Shown: positions 1-9,530 of the stretch, in pieces
How the letters are laid out: each line of letters opens with the position of its first letter
Numbering within the stretch: the first letter of the stretch is position 1
Source of the DNA: G965232465 sp965232465
GTDB lineage: Bacteria > Pseudomonadota > Alphaproteobacteria > JAQWUY01
Direction: 5' to 3'
Length of the DNA stretch: 64,000 bases
Assembly: GCA_965232465.1 (NCBI GenBank)
Contig: OZ246977.1
Coordinates: 434,001-498,000, forward strand
Notes under the pieces: generated by a model
Databases searched by the model: none
Told to the model about the DNA's origin: nothing
The model's input: the letters and a program-made list of their open reading frames with translations, nothing else
Position numbers and translations under genes: made by a program

Positions 1-1
1 C

Positions 2-1462
2 ACGGGCGGTGTATATGGGCTACATTACGGGTGGTCTGGGGGGCATCGTATGATTGCCGAACACTTACAAAATGGATATCGTCAAGTGCAATTCGGGCAT
101 GCCACAGGGTCTTATAGCCGTGTCGACACGGATTTTAAAACCGCCCCATTGTATATAACATACACGGACAAAGGCACCAACGGTATGTCACAAGCGTTCC
201 ATAAACTGGTACGGCACTACTTTATGGGCGATACTTTTATAAACACCCCCCGTCCGGTAAATTATAATTGTTGGGAAGCGGTGTATTTTGACCACAATGT
301 GCCACAATTACAACAAATTGCCACCAAAGCCCATGCCATTGGGGCAGAACGGTTTGTATTGGACGATGGGTGGTTTGGTACCCGCAACAACGATTTTTCC
401 AGTCTGGGCGATTGGGATGTAAACACGGATAAATTTCCCGATGGCTTAACACCGCTCATAGACCATGTAAATAATCTGGGTATGCAGTTCGGCATTTGGC
501 TCGAGCCAGAAATGGTAAATCCTGACAGTGACCTAAACCGTACCCACCCCGAATGGGTGCTTGGCACCCAAGACCAAGTGACTATTCGTCAACAGTGGGT
601 ATTAAATATGGGTTTGCCCGAAGTACAGCAGTACTTGTACGAAAAAATCGCCCATCTATTAACCCATAACAACATTACATATATTAAGTGGGACCACAAC
701 CGTATTGTGCCACAGGTACACACCGCACAAACCGAAGGTACCTATGCCCTGTTGCGACGGCTAAATCAAGATTTTCCCCATGTGGAAATTGAAAGTTGCT
801 GTTCTGGCGGTGGTCGCATGGATTATGGGATTTTACCGTATACCAAGCGGGTATGGTTGTCCGATTGTAATGATGCGTACGAACGGCTGATTATGCAATA
901 TAACGCCAGTTTGTGGTTACCACGGGACATTGTCGGGTCACATGTGGGACCACGGATCAGCCACACCACCGCCCGTCATATTCCCATGCACTTTCGGGCG
1001 TGGGTATCCGCATCCCGCCATATGGGATTCGAAATGAACCCCAACGAATTAACCGTGGATGAGGCGGAAATTTTAACATCTGTGGTACAGTGGTATAAGG
1101 ACAACCGTACATGGCTGTGTAATGGTACCACATACCGCCTGCCTGTGCAACAAGATGCCATATATCCGGAAATGACCGTAAGTACAGACGGCACACAATT
1201 TGTAGTCTTTGTGGGACAGTTTAAAATGCTTGAATCCGTTGCCCCACAGCCGTTAAAGTTTGTGGGTCTTGATGCGAATGCCACCTATGAAATACACCTT
1301 ATTAACAAACATCACCTGCCTTGGGCGGCGGCACGGGGGAACAGCACCGCTTTACATCAGGAATCGGTTACCTTATCGGGGGCGGTGTTGATGCAGGTGG
1401 GCATGGCGTTGCCTGTGGCGGATCCGGGGACTATGATGGTCATACAAGGCGTGCGGGTATAG
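2..1462 (+). CDS. Alpha-galactosidase, GH36 family (5' end outside window)
   Basis: Hydrolyses terminal alpha-1,6-galactose from raffinose-type sugars (family knowledge). The reading frame is open from base 2 and already reads as GH36 sequence (VYGLHYGWSGGHR) before the first in-window Met at 50, so the true start lies upstream; about 200-250 N-terminal residues are probably missing. Counting from Met 50: VLDDGWFG at 103-110, the nucleophile Asp in KWDHNR (D215), the CSGGGRMDYG substrate loop at 251-260, and the acid/base Asp in WLSDCNDAYERL (D272). All catalytic parts are present. No signal peptide can be judged. The GH42 gene follows after 19 bp on the same strand, so the two probably form one galactoside-use operon. 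Confidence 0.93.
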   Translation, partial: TGGVYGLHYGWSGGHRMIAEHLQNGYRQVQFGHATGSYSRVDTDFKTAPLYITYTDKGTNGMSQAFHKLVRHYFMGDTFINTPRPVNYNCWEAVYFDHNVPQLQQIATKAHAIGAERFVLDDGWFGTRNNDFSSLGDWDVNTDKFPDGLTPLIDHVNNLGMQFGIWLEPEMVNPDSDLNRTHPEWVLGTQDQVTIRQQWVLNMGLPEVQQYLYEKIAHLLTHNNITYIKWDHNRIVPQVHTAQTEGTYALLRRLNQDFPHVEIESCCSGGGRMDYGILPYTKRVWLSDCNDAYERLIMQYNASLWLPRDIVGSHVGPRISHTTARHIPMHFRAWVSASRHMGFEMNPNELTVDEAEILTSVVQWYKDNRTWLCNGTTYRLPVQQDAIYPEMTVSTDGTQFVVFVGQFKMLESVAPQPLKFVGLDANATYEIHLINKHHLPWAAARGNSTALHQESVTLSGAVLMQVGMALPVADPGTMMVIQGVRV

Positions 1463-1481
1463 TATTGTAAAGGACGAAAAA

Positions 1482-3371
1482 ATGTTAGGCGTATGTTATT
1501 ATCCCGAACATTGGGATTCAGAAAATTGGCAAAACGATGCGGACAATATGGTACAAGCAGGCATTTCATGGGTGCGTATAGGCGAATTTGCGTGGAGCCG
1601 TCTGCAACCACAAGAAAATCAGTTCGACTGGGATTGGCTTGATACCGCCATTGATATATTGGGCAAAACAGGGCTGAGCATCGTGCTTGGCACCCCGACC
1701 GCCACACCGCCTATGTGGATATGTCAAAAACACCCTGATATGTTTGCTTTGGATGCACATGGTAATGTGCGGGGGTTTGGGTCAAGACGGCATTACTGTT
1801 TTTCCCATCAAGGGTACCAACAAGAAAGTCAGCGGATTACGGAAATACTGGCAAAGCGGTATGGCAAAAACCCTTATATTAAAGCGTGGCAAACGGACAA
1901 TGAATACGGTTGTCACAATACCGCATTATCATACAGTGACCACGCACAACAGGCATTTCAGCAGTGGTTACAACAAAAATATGGGGATATAGATACCTTA
2001 AATACCGCATGGGGCAATGTATTTTGGTCTATGGAGTATACGGATTTTACCAATATTCGCTTGCCCAATTTAACCACCACCAAACCGAATCCTACGCATG
2101 TGTTGGATTTTAAGCGGTTTAGTTCTGATCAAATCGTCCGATTTAATAAACAACAGGTGGATATTTTAAGGAAATATACGCATGCGGATTTAATCCATAA
2201 TTATATGGGGCGGGAAATGTCGTTTGATCACTTTGCGGTGGCAAAGGATCTGGATATCGCCAGTTGGGACAGCTACCCTTTGGGATTCTTGGAACAAAGC
2301 CCTGATATGACCGATGCGGAAAAACAGCCGTTTATTAAGCAAGGTGACCCGGACTTCCAAGCCTTTCATCACGATTTATACCGCAGTGTGGGCAACGGCA
2401 GATTGTGGATTATGGAACAACAGCCAGGACCAGTGAATTGGGCACCGTATAACCCTACGCCCCTTGATGGTATGGTGCGGTTATGGACATGGGAGGCATT
2501 GGCACATGGGGCAGAGGTTGTATCGTATTTCCGTTGGCGACAAGCCCCATTCGCCCAAGAACAAATGCATGCGGGATTATTACGAGCAGATGGCAAAAAA
2601 GCCCCCGCGTACTCTGAGGCACAACAAGTGGCACAAGAATTGGCAACCACTGAACCATTACAGCAACGAACCGCCCCCATTGCCATAGTATTTGATTACG
2701 ATGCGGGTTTTATGTGGCAAGCCCAACCCCAAGGGCACAGTTTTCGATATGAAAGCATCGTATTTGATGTATACAGATCTTTCCGCCGTATGGGATTAAA
2801 CATAGATATTATCCCCCCAACCACCGATATATCCGCCTATAAGGTTGTATGTATCCCTGCACTGGGGTATATTCCGCCCATATTACAACATCGATTAAAC
2901 ACCTATGAAGGACAAGTGATACTGGGACCCCGCACCGGGTGTAAGACGGAAAATCTGCATATTCAGACCCCACAAATGTTGACAGTGGGCGATATATCCG
3001 TGACTATCGAAAGGGTGGAAAGTATGCGACCAAATTACCACCGCCCCCTTATAGACGGCGGATATGCCCACCATTGGAGCGAAGATATCGCAACGGATAA
3101 TATGGATATGATTACCCATACTTTTATCGATGGCAGACCTGCGGTCATTCAAGGCACCACCACCACATACTTGGGCGGTTGGTTTGGGGCAAATACCCTA
3201 CACAGTATATATGTCCCTATATTGGAAAAGGCAGGCATTACGATAATGGACTTACCCGATGGATTACGGGTACGACACACACAACCCTATACCTTTATAT
3301 TCAATTACAACAGCGTACCTGTACAACATGAGGGAACAACATACCCCCCTGCTAGTGTAACCAAGGTGTAA
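1482..3371 (+). CDS. Beta-galactosidase, GH42 family
   Basis: Removes terminal beta-galactose from oligosaccharides. The 629-residue length is close to the 650-700 usual for GH42. The N-terminus MLGVCYYPEHW is the classic GH42 opening of the TIM barrel. The acid/base Glu is E141 in WQTDNEYGCHN and the nucleophile is E312 in WIMEQQPGPVNW. GH42 enzymes are cytoplasmic trimers, and no signal peptide is seen. The start at 1482 has an AAGGA sequence 7-12 bases upstream. It lies 19 bp after the GH36 gene, so both are likely transcribed together; together they would strip alpha- and beta-galactosyl units from imported plant or host oligosaccharides (inference). Confidence 0.93.
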   Translation: MLGVCYYPEHWDSENWQNDADNMVQAGISWVRIGEFAWSRLQPQENQFDWDWLDTAIDILGKTGLSIVLGTPTATPPMWICQKHPDMFALDAHGNVRGFGSRRHYCFSHQGYQQESQRITEILAKRYGKNPYIKAWQTDNEYGCHNTALSYSDHAQQAFQQWLQQKYGDIDTLNTAWGNVFWSMEYTDFTNIRLPNLTTTKPNPTHVLDFKRFSSDQIVRFNKQQVDILRKYTHADLIHNYMGREMSFDHFAVAKDLDIASWDSYPLGFLEQSPDMTDAEKQPFIKQGDPDFQAFHHDLYRSVGNGRLWIMEQQPGPVNWAPYNPTPLDGMVRLWTWEALAHGAEVVSYFRWRQAPFAQEQMHAGLLRADGKKAPAYSEAQQVAQELATTEPLQQRTAPIAIVFDYDAGFMWQAQPQGHSFRYESIVFDVYRSFRRMGLNIDIIPPTTDISAYKVVCIPALGYIPPILQHRLNTYEGQVILGPRTGCKTENLHIQTPQMLTVGDISVTIERVESMRPNYHRPLIDGGYAHHWSEDIATDNMDMITHTFIDGRPAVIQGTTTTYLGGWFGANTLHSIYVPILEKAGITIMDLPDGLRVRHTQPYTFIFNYNSVPVQHEGTTYPPASVTKV

Positions 3372-3469
3372 GGTTTATGTGGCAATGTGCCAACTATCTT
3401 TTATATTTAAAATGTGCTACGCAAGCCGTTCGCTGGCAATGCCCCACTGGGGCATTGTCCGGTCGCTCA
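3372..3469. terminator. Intergenic hairpins between convergent genes
   Basis: The gap between the GH42 gene and the leftward DUF1491 region holds two hairpins: TGGCA-ATG-TGCCA near 3380-3391 and a strong GC-rich one at 3435-3460 (arms GGCAATGCCCC and GGGGCATTGTCC, 2-3 base loop). There is no clear T-run, so this may be a bidirectional terminator without a T tract or a REP-like palindrome. Confidence 0.4.
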
Positions 3470-3661
3470 CTACCACCTTACTTCTTCCGATTGTGCCAAA
3501 TATTCCAATAATTTTACGATAACCCAATTATCGCCTTCGGGGTATACAGTTTTACCTGCTTGGAACAGTTCGTATGCGGATGCCGTCGTAAACAACGGGA
3601 CACCGTTTTGCTTTTTGAGAAGTGGACCCCATTGTTTGGACCATTTCTTTATAAAATATCT
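3470..3661 (-). pseudogene. Possible short reading frame or frameshifted C-terminal extension after DUF1491
   Basis: Downstream of the DUF1491 stop, another minus-strand frame stays open and has protein-like composition (KKWSKQWGPLLKKQNG, later GKTVYPEGDNWVIVKLLEYLA) to a TAG at 3470. No ATG or GTG start with a ribosome-binding site lies near the DUF1491 stop; the nearest ATG in this frame is at 3778, inside the DUF1491 gene. It could be a C-terminal extension lost by a frameshift near 3650, a remnant, or a small protein with a TTG start. I do not recognise a family. Confidence 0.3.
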
Positions 3662-3960
3662 GCAAAATAGTTTTTGGGGCTGTCGATGTCTATGCACCAG
3701 CAATCTGTGTCTTGTTGATAATGTGTACGCAATGTAGTATCCGCAAATTTTTCGTCCGTATATGGTGTGGTTTCCCAAGTGTATGTATCGTTGATAAAAT
3801 CGTATACCCGCTGGTGGATGTAAAAAAGACCGTTATCCCCAGTGGTTTTTACAAATATATTGCCCCGTTCCATATCGCCCGAATGCACCACATACACCGC
3901 CACTCCATCTTCAGTTGCTGTGCGAATAACCGCATCAATGAATAAGCGTATAGGTATCAT
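3649..3960 (-). CDS. DUF1491 family protein
   Basis: A 103-residue protein resembling the alphaproteobacterial DUF1491 family: an N-terminal stretch of the type RLFIDAVIRTATEDGVAVYVVHSGD, a central strand GNIFVKTTG, then RTHYQQDTDCWCIDID near the end. The family is about 110 residues long and has no established function. Its ATG overlaps the stop of cobB (ATGA, 4 bp), so it is translationally coupled to the cobalamin genes. That link may only be operon sharing. Confidence 0.65.
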   Translation of the reverse strand: MIPIRLFIDAVIRTATEDGVAVYVVHSGDMERGNIFVKTTGDNGLFYIHQRVYDFINDTYTWETTPYTDEKFADTTLRTHYQQDTDCWCIDIDSPKNYFADIL

Positions 3961-5279
3961 TTTGTATCTTGTTGCGGCACATAATCTATGATATGAAAAA
4001 ATGAACCAAACGCAGAATTTTGTATCCCCCCTTCCATGTAGGGGATGGAATCATGTGTGTTTTGCAATCGTATAAATGGCGTCTTTGCCGGTGTGTGCGT
4101 TGTGGCATAATGGTATGTATGTCCTTTCATAGGCTGTTGAAATGCTCTGTGAGTCGGATGTATAGCCGATGCGGTTTGATAGGACAAGGTACGGCGGGTG
4201 TTATAAAAATCAGTGATATGGTTTAATACGCCAATCATATTATATCTTTGTTTATCCGCCCCAATAATCGATTTGCCCATAATCATATATCCCCCACATT
4301 CCCCATATACAGGTATATTGTGTTTTACCGCATTACGAATCGCCGATTGAAAATTGTGGGCATTTGCTAAAACAGGCAAGTGCAATTCGGGGTATCCCCC
4401 ACACAAATACACCGCATCCGCATCGGGATGTGGGATTTCGTCATTTAAGGGGGAAAAATACGACAGAGTTGCCCCCGCTTGTTCCCATGCGTATTGTATA
4501 TGTGGATATAAAAATTGAAATGCTATGTCACGGCTTATGGCAATGTGTGTGCCAAGCGGTGGATATGTGGGAAAGGCGGTGGGGGGTATACACGATTGTG
4601 TTGTATCCGCACAGGCTTGAAGGGCGGTTAAGTCCACATGTTGCGTACATATATCCGCCAAAGTATCGATAAAACCCTTCAAATCTGTATGTTCCGCCCC
4701 TTGTATCAGTCCCAGATGACGGCTGGGTAATTGTATATTTGAATCCATCTGTATAATCCCCATAATAGGGATATGAGGCAGGTGGTATTTTATCGATTCA
4801 CATAAAATATGGCGGTGTTTTTGTGACCCCACCTTGTTTAAAATTACACCAGCAATATGAATATCAGGTATCAGACTATCAAATCCATGGATAAGGGCGG
4901 ATATGGATGTACTTTGTTTGGCACAATCGATCACTAATATAATCGGGTACCCCGTAAGCCTTGCCACATCAGCGGTTGACCCAACGCCGCCGCTTGCCCC
5001 ATCAAATAATCCCATGACTCCTTCGATGACCACCATATGAGATATAGATTGCAAATGGTGTAAAATACCATGTATGGTTTGGGAACGCATTGCCCATAAA
5101 TCAAGGTTATAACAATCGGTACCTGTGGCAGTGCGATGAAATACAGGGTCTATGTAATCCGGACCTACTTTTGCAGAACTAACGATGATGCCTTGTTTGA
5201 TGAATGCCCTTAATATTCCCATAGTTATCGTGGTTTTACCGATATCTGATTGTGTACCGGCGATAATCACACCGCCCAT
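3957..5279 (-). CDS. cobB: Cobyrinate / hydrogenobyrinate a,c-diamide synthase
   Basis: Amidates the a and c side chains of the corrin ring using glutamine and ATP, in cobalamin biosynthesis (CobB/CbiA family). It is 440 residues long, normal for the family. The P-loop GTQSDIGKTT is at residues 8-17, followed by the family sequence KVGPDYIDPVFH. The C-terminal class I glutamine amidotransferase domain carries its nucleophile Cys in YGECGGYM (near residue 335). It starts directly next to the SUMT stop and overlaps the DUF1491 gene by 4 bp. Whether the substrate already contains cobalt (CbiA) or not (CobB) cannot be told from the sequence; the neighbouring cbiD favours the early-cobalt route. 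Confidence 0.92.
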   Translation of the reverse strand: MGGVIIAGTQSDIGKTTITMGILRAFIKQGIIVSSAKVGPDYIDPVFHRTATGTDCYNLDLWAMRSQTIHGILHHLQSISHMVVIEGVMGLFDGASGGVGSTADVARLTGYPIILVIDCAKQSTSISALIHGFDSLIPDIHIAGVILNKVGSQKHRHILCESIKYHLPHIPIMGIIQMDSNIQLPSRHLGLIQGAEHTDLKGFIDTLADICTQHVDLTALQACADTTQSCIPPTAFPTYPPLGTHIAISRDIAFQFLYPHIQYAWEQAGATLSYFSPLNDEIPHPDADAVYLCGGYPELHLPVLANAHNFQSAIRNAVKHNIPVYGECGGYMIMGKSIIGADKQRYNMIGVLNHITDFYNTRRTLSYQTASAIHPTHRAFQQPMKGHTYHYATTHTPAKTPFIRLQNTHDSIPYMEGGIQNSAFGSFFHIIDYVPQQDTK

Positions 5280-6074
5280 TTATATACCCAACCAATTTAA
5301 GTGTTGTCGCAAATGTACCACATCCCCGACCACAATAACCGACGGCGATTGGGCATATTTTGCCGTTTCCACTACGGTGCTTAGGGTGCAGGTTAAGGTT
5401 TGCATTTTTGCGGTGGTGGCGTTGCAGACTATGGCACAGGGGGTGTGCGATGGTTTTCCATGTTGTAATAAATTGTATTGAATGTGTGTGATGTGGCGTA
5501 AGCCCATATAAAATATTAATACCTGTGATCCCGCAACCAGACCCTGCCAATGTAAAGTATCCGGAACTTTGCCATTGCTGGCGTGTCCTGTGACGAAAGT
5601 TAGGGTATAATTTGTTTCCCGATGCGTAGCGGGAATCCCCGCATATGCTAATCCCCCGATACCAGCTGTAATCCCCGGTACCACTCGAAAGGGAATGGCC
5701 GCTGATTTTAATGCCAACGCTTCTTCACCGCCCCGTCCAAAAATAAAGGGATCCCCCCCTTTGAGGCGTAATACCCGTTTGCTATCCCTAGCATGGGCGA
5801 TAACTTGGGCGGTAATATCCTGTTGCAGGGGACTGGGTTTTCCGCCCCGCTTGCCCGCATATATCAGGTGTGCATCGGGATGTGCTAATGTTAAAATCGT
5901 ATCATTGACCAATGCATCATACACGATTACATCCGCATTTTGTAACGCATATATCGCATGTAAAGTCAATAACCCCACATCCCCAGGTCCCGCCCCCACA
6001 AGCCATACCCAGCCCTTATTAAACTTAGGAAAGTTTAATTGTGCCGAAAATGTAAAGTGTGTGGATTTTCCCAT
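5280..6074 (-). CDS. cobA: Uroporphyrinogen-III C-methyltransferase (SUMT)
   Basis: Transfers two methyl groups from SAM to uroporphyrinogen III, giving precorrin-2, the first committed step towards cobalamin and siroheme. At 264 residues it matches stand-alone SUMT and has no CysG dehydrogenase domain. It shows GWVWLVGAGPGDVGLLT, YAGKRGGKPSP, LRLKGGDPFIFGRGGEE and VPGITAG, all standard SUMT motifs. It is the first gene of the leftward set SUMT-cobB-DUF1491 and is divergent from cbiD across an 80-bp gap. The gap is AT-rich, with a TTGCCC / TATAWA pair spaced 17 bp pointing toward cbiD (6096 onward). Confidence 0.93.
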   Translation of the reverse strand: MGKSTHFTFSAQLNFPKFNKGWVWLVGAGPGDVGLLTLHAIYALQNADVIVYDALVNDTILTLAHPDAHLIYAGKRGGKPSPLQQDITAQVIAHARDSKRVLRLKGGDPFIFGRGGEEALALKSAAIPFRVVPGITAGIGGLAYAGIPATHRETNYTLTFVTGHASNGKVPDTLHWQGLVAGSQVLIFYMGLRHITHIQYNLLQHGKPSHTPCAIVCNATTAKMQTLTCTLSTVVETAKYAQSPSVIVVGDVVHLRQHLNWLGI

Positions 6075-6153
6075 TATTCACAAGTACCATATTGCCCAGA
6101 GATATGATATTATATATATAAAAGTAGCGAAACACAAGATTTATAATTTATAT

Positions 6154-7263
6154 ATGATTGATACATCTTTAACTGCATATAAATCCCAGATTGCCAACAA
6201 ACCGCAACAAAAATTACGGCGGGGGTGGACAACAGGGGCGTGTGCCACCGCCTGTGCGGTTGCAGCAGTACGGGCGTTTTTGACCCAACAAACAGTGGAT
6301 TCTGTGGTTGTGTCGTTGCCCAAAACTACGCATATTTTTGATATTACTGCTTGTATGTTTGATGCGGAGGGTGCAAGTGCAACCACCATTAAAGATGCGG
6401 GCGATGACCCAGATGTAACAGATGGATGTCATGTTACTGTACATATAAAACCCAACGCACATGGTACCAAGTTTGTGGCAGGCGATGGGGTCGGCACAGT
6501 TACCAAAGCTGGGTTGCCCTTATCGGTGGGGGAACCCGCCATAAATCCAAAGCCTCGACAAATGATAATTGAAAATATTATACTTGAATCAGGGCATGGG
6601 AATTGGCATATTACCATATGTGTAAAAGATGGGGAAAAATTAGCACAAAAAACTTGGAATCCTCGATTAGGGATTCACGGTGGTATATCCATATTAGGCA
6701 CAACAGGTATCGTTATTCCATTTTCATGCAGTGCGTGGATTGATTCCATTCGCAGGGGCATAGATGTTGCTGTATGTGATGATATTACCCATATTATTGG
6801 GGCCACAGGCAAGACCTCTGAAACCGCTTCGCAACACTTATATAATGCCCCCCCCCAAGCGATGATAGACATGGGCGATTTTATTGGGGCGATGGTTACA
6901 TATGCCAAAATAACATATGGTAAAACGAAAAAAATTCAACGGATTACCATTGCTGGTGGATTTGCTAAAATGACAAAGTTGGCACAGGGACATGTGGATG
7001 TACACTCCGCCCGTTCACAGATCGATTTTCATATACTGGCGGATTGGGTGGCACAAGCAGGGGCAAATGAATCGGATATACAAGCCATACAATCAGCTCC
7101 GACGGCTTTATTTGTGTTACAAAATATGCACAGTGTAAATATTGTTGAAATTGTTGCCAAACGGGCATTACGAGTGGTGCAAGATATGCTCCAAAACACA
7201 CATATAACCTGTGATATATGTATTGTGTCAAGGGATGGAAATATACTGTACCCTATGCTATAA
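6154..7263 (+). CDS. cbiD: Cobalt-precorrin-5B C1-methyltransferase CbiD
   Basis: Methylates C-1 of the corrin ring in the oxygen-independent cobalamin pathway. I chose the ATG at 6154 (369 residues): it gives the normal family length, and the signature RRGWTTGACATACAVAA begins near residue 22. The frame runs open further upstream only because it crosses the opposite-strand SUMT gene. Other family motifs are GDDPDVTDGCHV, the GDGVGTVTKAGLP stretch, and TGKTSE. It is divergent from SUMT; the methyltransferase and cobK follow on the same strand. Confidence 0.93.
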   Translation: MIDTSLTAYKSQIANKPQQKLRRGWTTGACATACAVAAVRAFLTQQTVDSVVVSLPKTTHIFDITACMFDAEGASATTIKDAGDDPDVTDGCHVTVHIKPNAHGTKFVAGDGVGTVTKAGLPLSVGEPAINPKPRQMIIENIILESGHGNWHITICVKDGEKLAQKTWNPRLGIHGGISILGTTGIVIPFSCSAWIDSIRRGIDVAVCDDITHIIGATGKTSETASQHLYNAPPQAMIDMGDFIGAMVTYAKITYGKTKKIQRITIAGGFAKMTKLAQGHVDVHSARSQIDFHILADWVAQAGANESDIQAIQSAPTALFVLQNMHSVNIVEIVAKRALRVVQDMLQNTHITCDICIVSRDGNILYPML

Positions 7264-7340
7264 AAAAGCGTATTCTTTACTTTTTTATATAAATGTTATA
7301 CACTATAAGGTATGATAATTTTTTCAGGGTAAGATATGTA

Positions 7341-8624
7341 ATGCAGCATAATATAAAAAACAGAACAATTTTTTGTAAAGATAACTTGGATATATTACAA
7401 GGTATCGATTCAGATACCATCGACCTCATATATCTGGATCCACCATTTAATAAGAAAAAAGAATTTACTGCACCTATCGGAAGTAGTGCAGAGGGTGCAA
7501 GTTTTAAAGATTGGTTCCGCTTAGAAGATGTAAAACAAGAATGGGTCGAATCAATAAAAGAAGACAATGAAAAATTATATAATTTTTTATTGGGTATAAA
7601 AAATATTGATGGCAGACACTCTTATAATTTTTGTTATGTGGTATATATGGCAATCCGCCTTATCGAATGCCATAGGATTTTAAAATATACAGGTAGTTTA
7701 TATTTACATTGTGACCCGACTATGAGCCATTATTTAAAAATTACCTTGGACTGTATTTTTGGTGCAGATACTTTTAAAAATGAAATTGTATGGTCATACA
7801 GAAGTGGTGGTACAAGCAAAAATTACTTTGCACGAAAACATGATATTATCTTATTTTATGGTAAAACAAACCGCTCTCATTTTACCCCTATACAAGAAAA
7901 AGCCTATACAAAATCAACAAGCAGAAAAACAGGTACTATAAATTATGGGGCGGGGGATGCCACATTTTTTGAAGACGAAACAGGGGTATATAATTGGGTA
8001 AATATGCGTGATGTTTGGGATATATCTATACTCAATTCCCAATCAAAAGAACGCACAGGGTACCCCACTCAAAAACCATTGGCATTATTGCACCGCATTA
8101 TCAAAGCGTCCACCAATACAGGGGATATTGTCCTCGATCCCTTTTGTGGATGTGCTACTACTTGTATTGCGGCGGAACAATTGGAACGACAATGGATGGG
8201 TATCGATATATCGGTTAAGGCATACGACTTGGTACGGGAAAGATTGGAAAAACAAGTATCCGATAAAAATGATATGTTAAAATATCAAAATCAAGTACAT
8301 TTTCGCACCGACAGCCCCCACCGCACTGATGATGGGGGACAATATCAACCGCAAAAATACATATATGTTATTTCAAATAAAGCATATTCTAATGAATATA
8401 AAATCGGTATTGCCAAATGTGTTAAAAGTCGTTTAAATTCTTATCAAACCAGTGACCCAAACCGGGGATATAAATTAAAATTTAGTATATTAACACCCCA
8501 TTATAAAGAATTAGAAAAACACATTCATAATACATTTGAAAATAAACATGAATGGGTTAGGGCGGATATACATTCCATTACAACGGAAATACAAGAGTTT
8601 TTGAATAAAATCATATCTAAATAA
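7341..8624 (+). CDS. Beta-class DNA methyltransferase with C-terminal T5orf172/GIY-YIG-like domain
   Basis: Probable adenine-N6 or cytosine-N4 DNA methyltransferase. With the start at 7341 (ribosome site AGGGTAAG upstream; an upstream ATG at 7293 is weaker) the protein has 427 residues. The catalytic motif IV DLIYLDPPFN (28-37) precedes the SAM-binding motif I DIVLDPFCGCATT (near 255), the order of the beta class. From about residue 345 to the end there is a second domain: YIYVISNKAYSNEYKIGIAK, then SRLNSYQTSDPNRGY and LEKHIHNTF. This pattern belongs to the T5orf172/MUG113 branch of GIY-YIG-like domains. No restriction gene sits beside it. It separates cbiD from cobK and is more AT-rich than both, suggesting insertion by transfer. 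Confidence 0.85.
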   Translation: MQHNIKNRTIFCKDNLDILQGIDSDTIDLIYLDPPFNKKKEFTAPIGSSAEGASFKDWFRLEDVKQEWVESIKEDNEKLYNFLLGIKNIDGRHSYNFCYVVYMAIRLIECHRILKYTGSLYLHCDPTMSHYLKITLDCIFGADTFKNEIVWSYRSGGTSKNYFARKHDIILFYGKTNRSHFTPIQEKAYTKSTSRKTGTINYGAGDATFFEDETGVYNWVNMRDVWDISILNSQSKERTGYPTQKPLALLHRIIKASTNTGDIVLDPFCGCATTCIAAEQLERQWMGIDISVKAYDLVRERLEKQVSDKNDMLKYQNQVHFRTDSPHRTDDGGQYQPQKYIYVISNKAYSNEYKIGIAKCVKSRLNSYQTSDPNRGYKLKFSILTPHYKELEKHIHNTFENKHEWVRADIHSITTEIQEFLNKIISK

Positions 8625-8659
8625 TTTTTTATTACATGCGTATATCTTAGAAAAATACA

Positions 8660-9481
8660 ATGGGCATTTTAATATTTGGGGGGACAAATGATGCAGTGCG
8701 GACAACCCAACAGCTAACCGCTTTTTTACATCAAAATACTATCCATATGTCCTGTATATACAGTTTGGCAGGACTTACCAAAAACCCTAATATCCCCGAT
8801 AATGTAACAGTGCGTACAGGTGGATTTTCCAATGGGGGATGTGGGGTACAAGGGATTATAGATTATATAATACACCGTAATATACAATATGTGTTTGATT
8901 GTACCCATCCATATGCCATACAAATATCCACCCACATACACCAAGCTTTACATATTCTGTCTATGAAGGGATATAACACACGATTATATATATACAATCG
9001 CCCTGCCAATCGTTCTGTATGGGGTATGGATAGTCATGTGCGATATATGGATACGATACAAGACATCGTTATTGCCACTCGTGCGATACAAGGCACATTA
9101 TTTTTGGCATTGGGGGGGAAAGATGCCCCGTTGTTTTTTGATCACACTGCCCACATAGTTGTACGGTCTATGAACTTTATACATATACCACATGGTACCT
9201 GTATTGTTGGAACGCCCCCACGGGACATAAATGACGAAAAACGGGTATTTGATAGATACAATTTTACCGCTGTTATTTGTAAGGATTCGGGGACAAAAAA
9301 TGGATACCATAAGGTTGTCCTTGCCAAAAATGCACATATCCCTGTATATATGCTATCCCGCCCCCATATCAAACCGGATATATTATATAATAACAGCCAT
9401 ACAGCAACGGATATAACAAAACTTGTAAGGGTATTTATGGACGATTTACACCATGATTTACATATTGAATATAAGGGGTAA
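8660..9481 (+). CDS. cobK: Precorrin-6A reductase (CobK/CbiJ)
   Basis: NAD(P)H-dependent reductase of the precorrin-6A macrocycle in cobalamin biosynthesis. It has 273 residues; family members have about 250. It opens with a dinucleotide-binding start MGILIFGGTNDA and shows the characteristic FDCTHPYA (residues 75-82), LFLALGGKDA and ICKDSGTKNGYHKVVLA (the conserved K(D/E)SG...K motif). A weak ribosome site precedes the start. It lies 35 bp after the methyltransferase gene and 49 bp before an ABC-importer binding-protein gene. Confidence 0.88.
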   Translation: MGILIFGGTNDAVRTTQQLTAFLHQNTIHMSCIYSLAGLTKNPNIPDNVTVRTGGFSNGGCGVQGIIDYIIHRNIQYVFDCTHPYAIQISTHIHQALHILSMKGYNTRLYIYNRPANRSVWGMDSHVRYMDTIQDIVIATRAIQGTLFLALGGKDAPLFFDHTAHIVVRSMNFIHIPHGTCIVGTPPRDINDEKRVFDRYNFTAVICKDSGTKNGYHKVVLAKNAHIPVYMLSRPHIKPDILYNNSHTATDITKLVRVFMDDLHHDLHIEYKG

Positions 9482-9530
9482 ATGTGATATAAACCTGTGT
9501 ATATTTATGTCATAAAAAGGGAACAAAACA

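Noticed and set aside
5695..6153. N-terminal extension of the cbiD frame by 153 codons
   Set aside because: It lies opposite the SUMT gene and has no CbiD similarity.
9482..9530. Possible cobalamin riboswitch before the ABC importer or cbiD
   Set aside because: Searched by eye for a B12-box pattern in the short gaps; the gaps are too short and no such motif is present.
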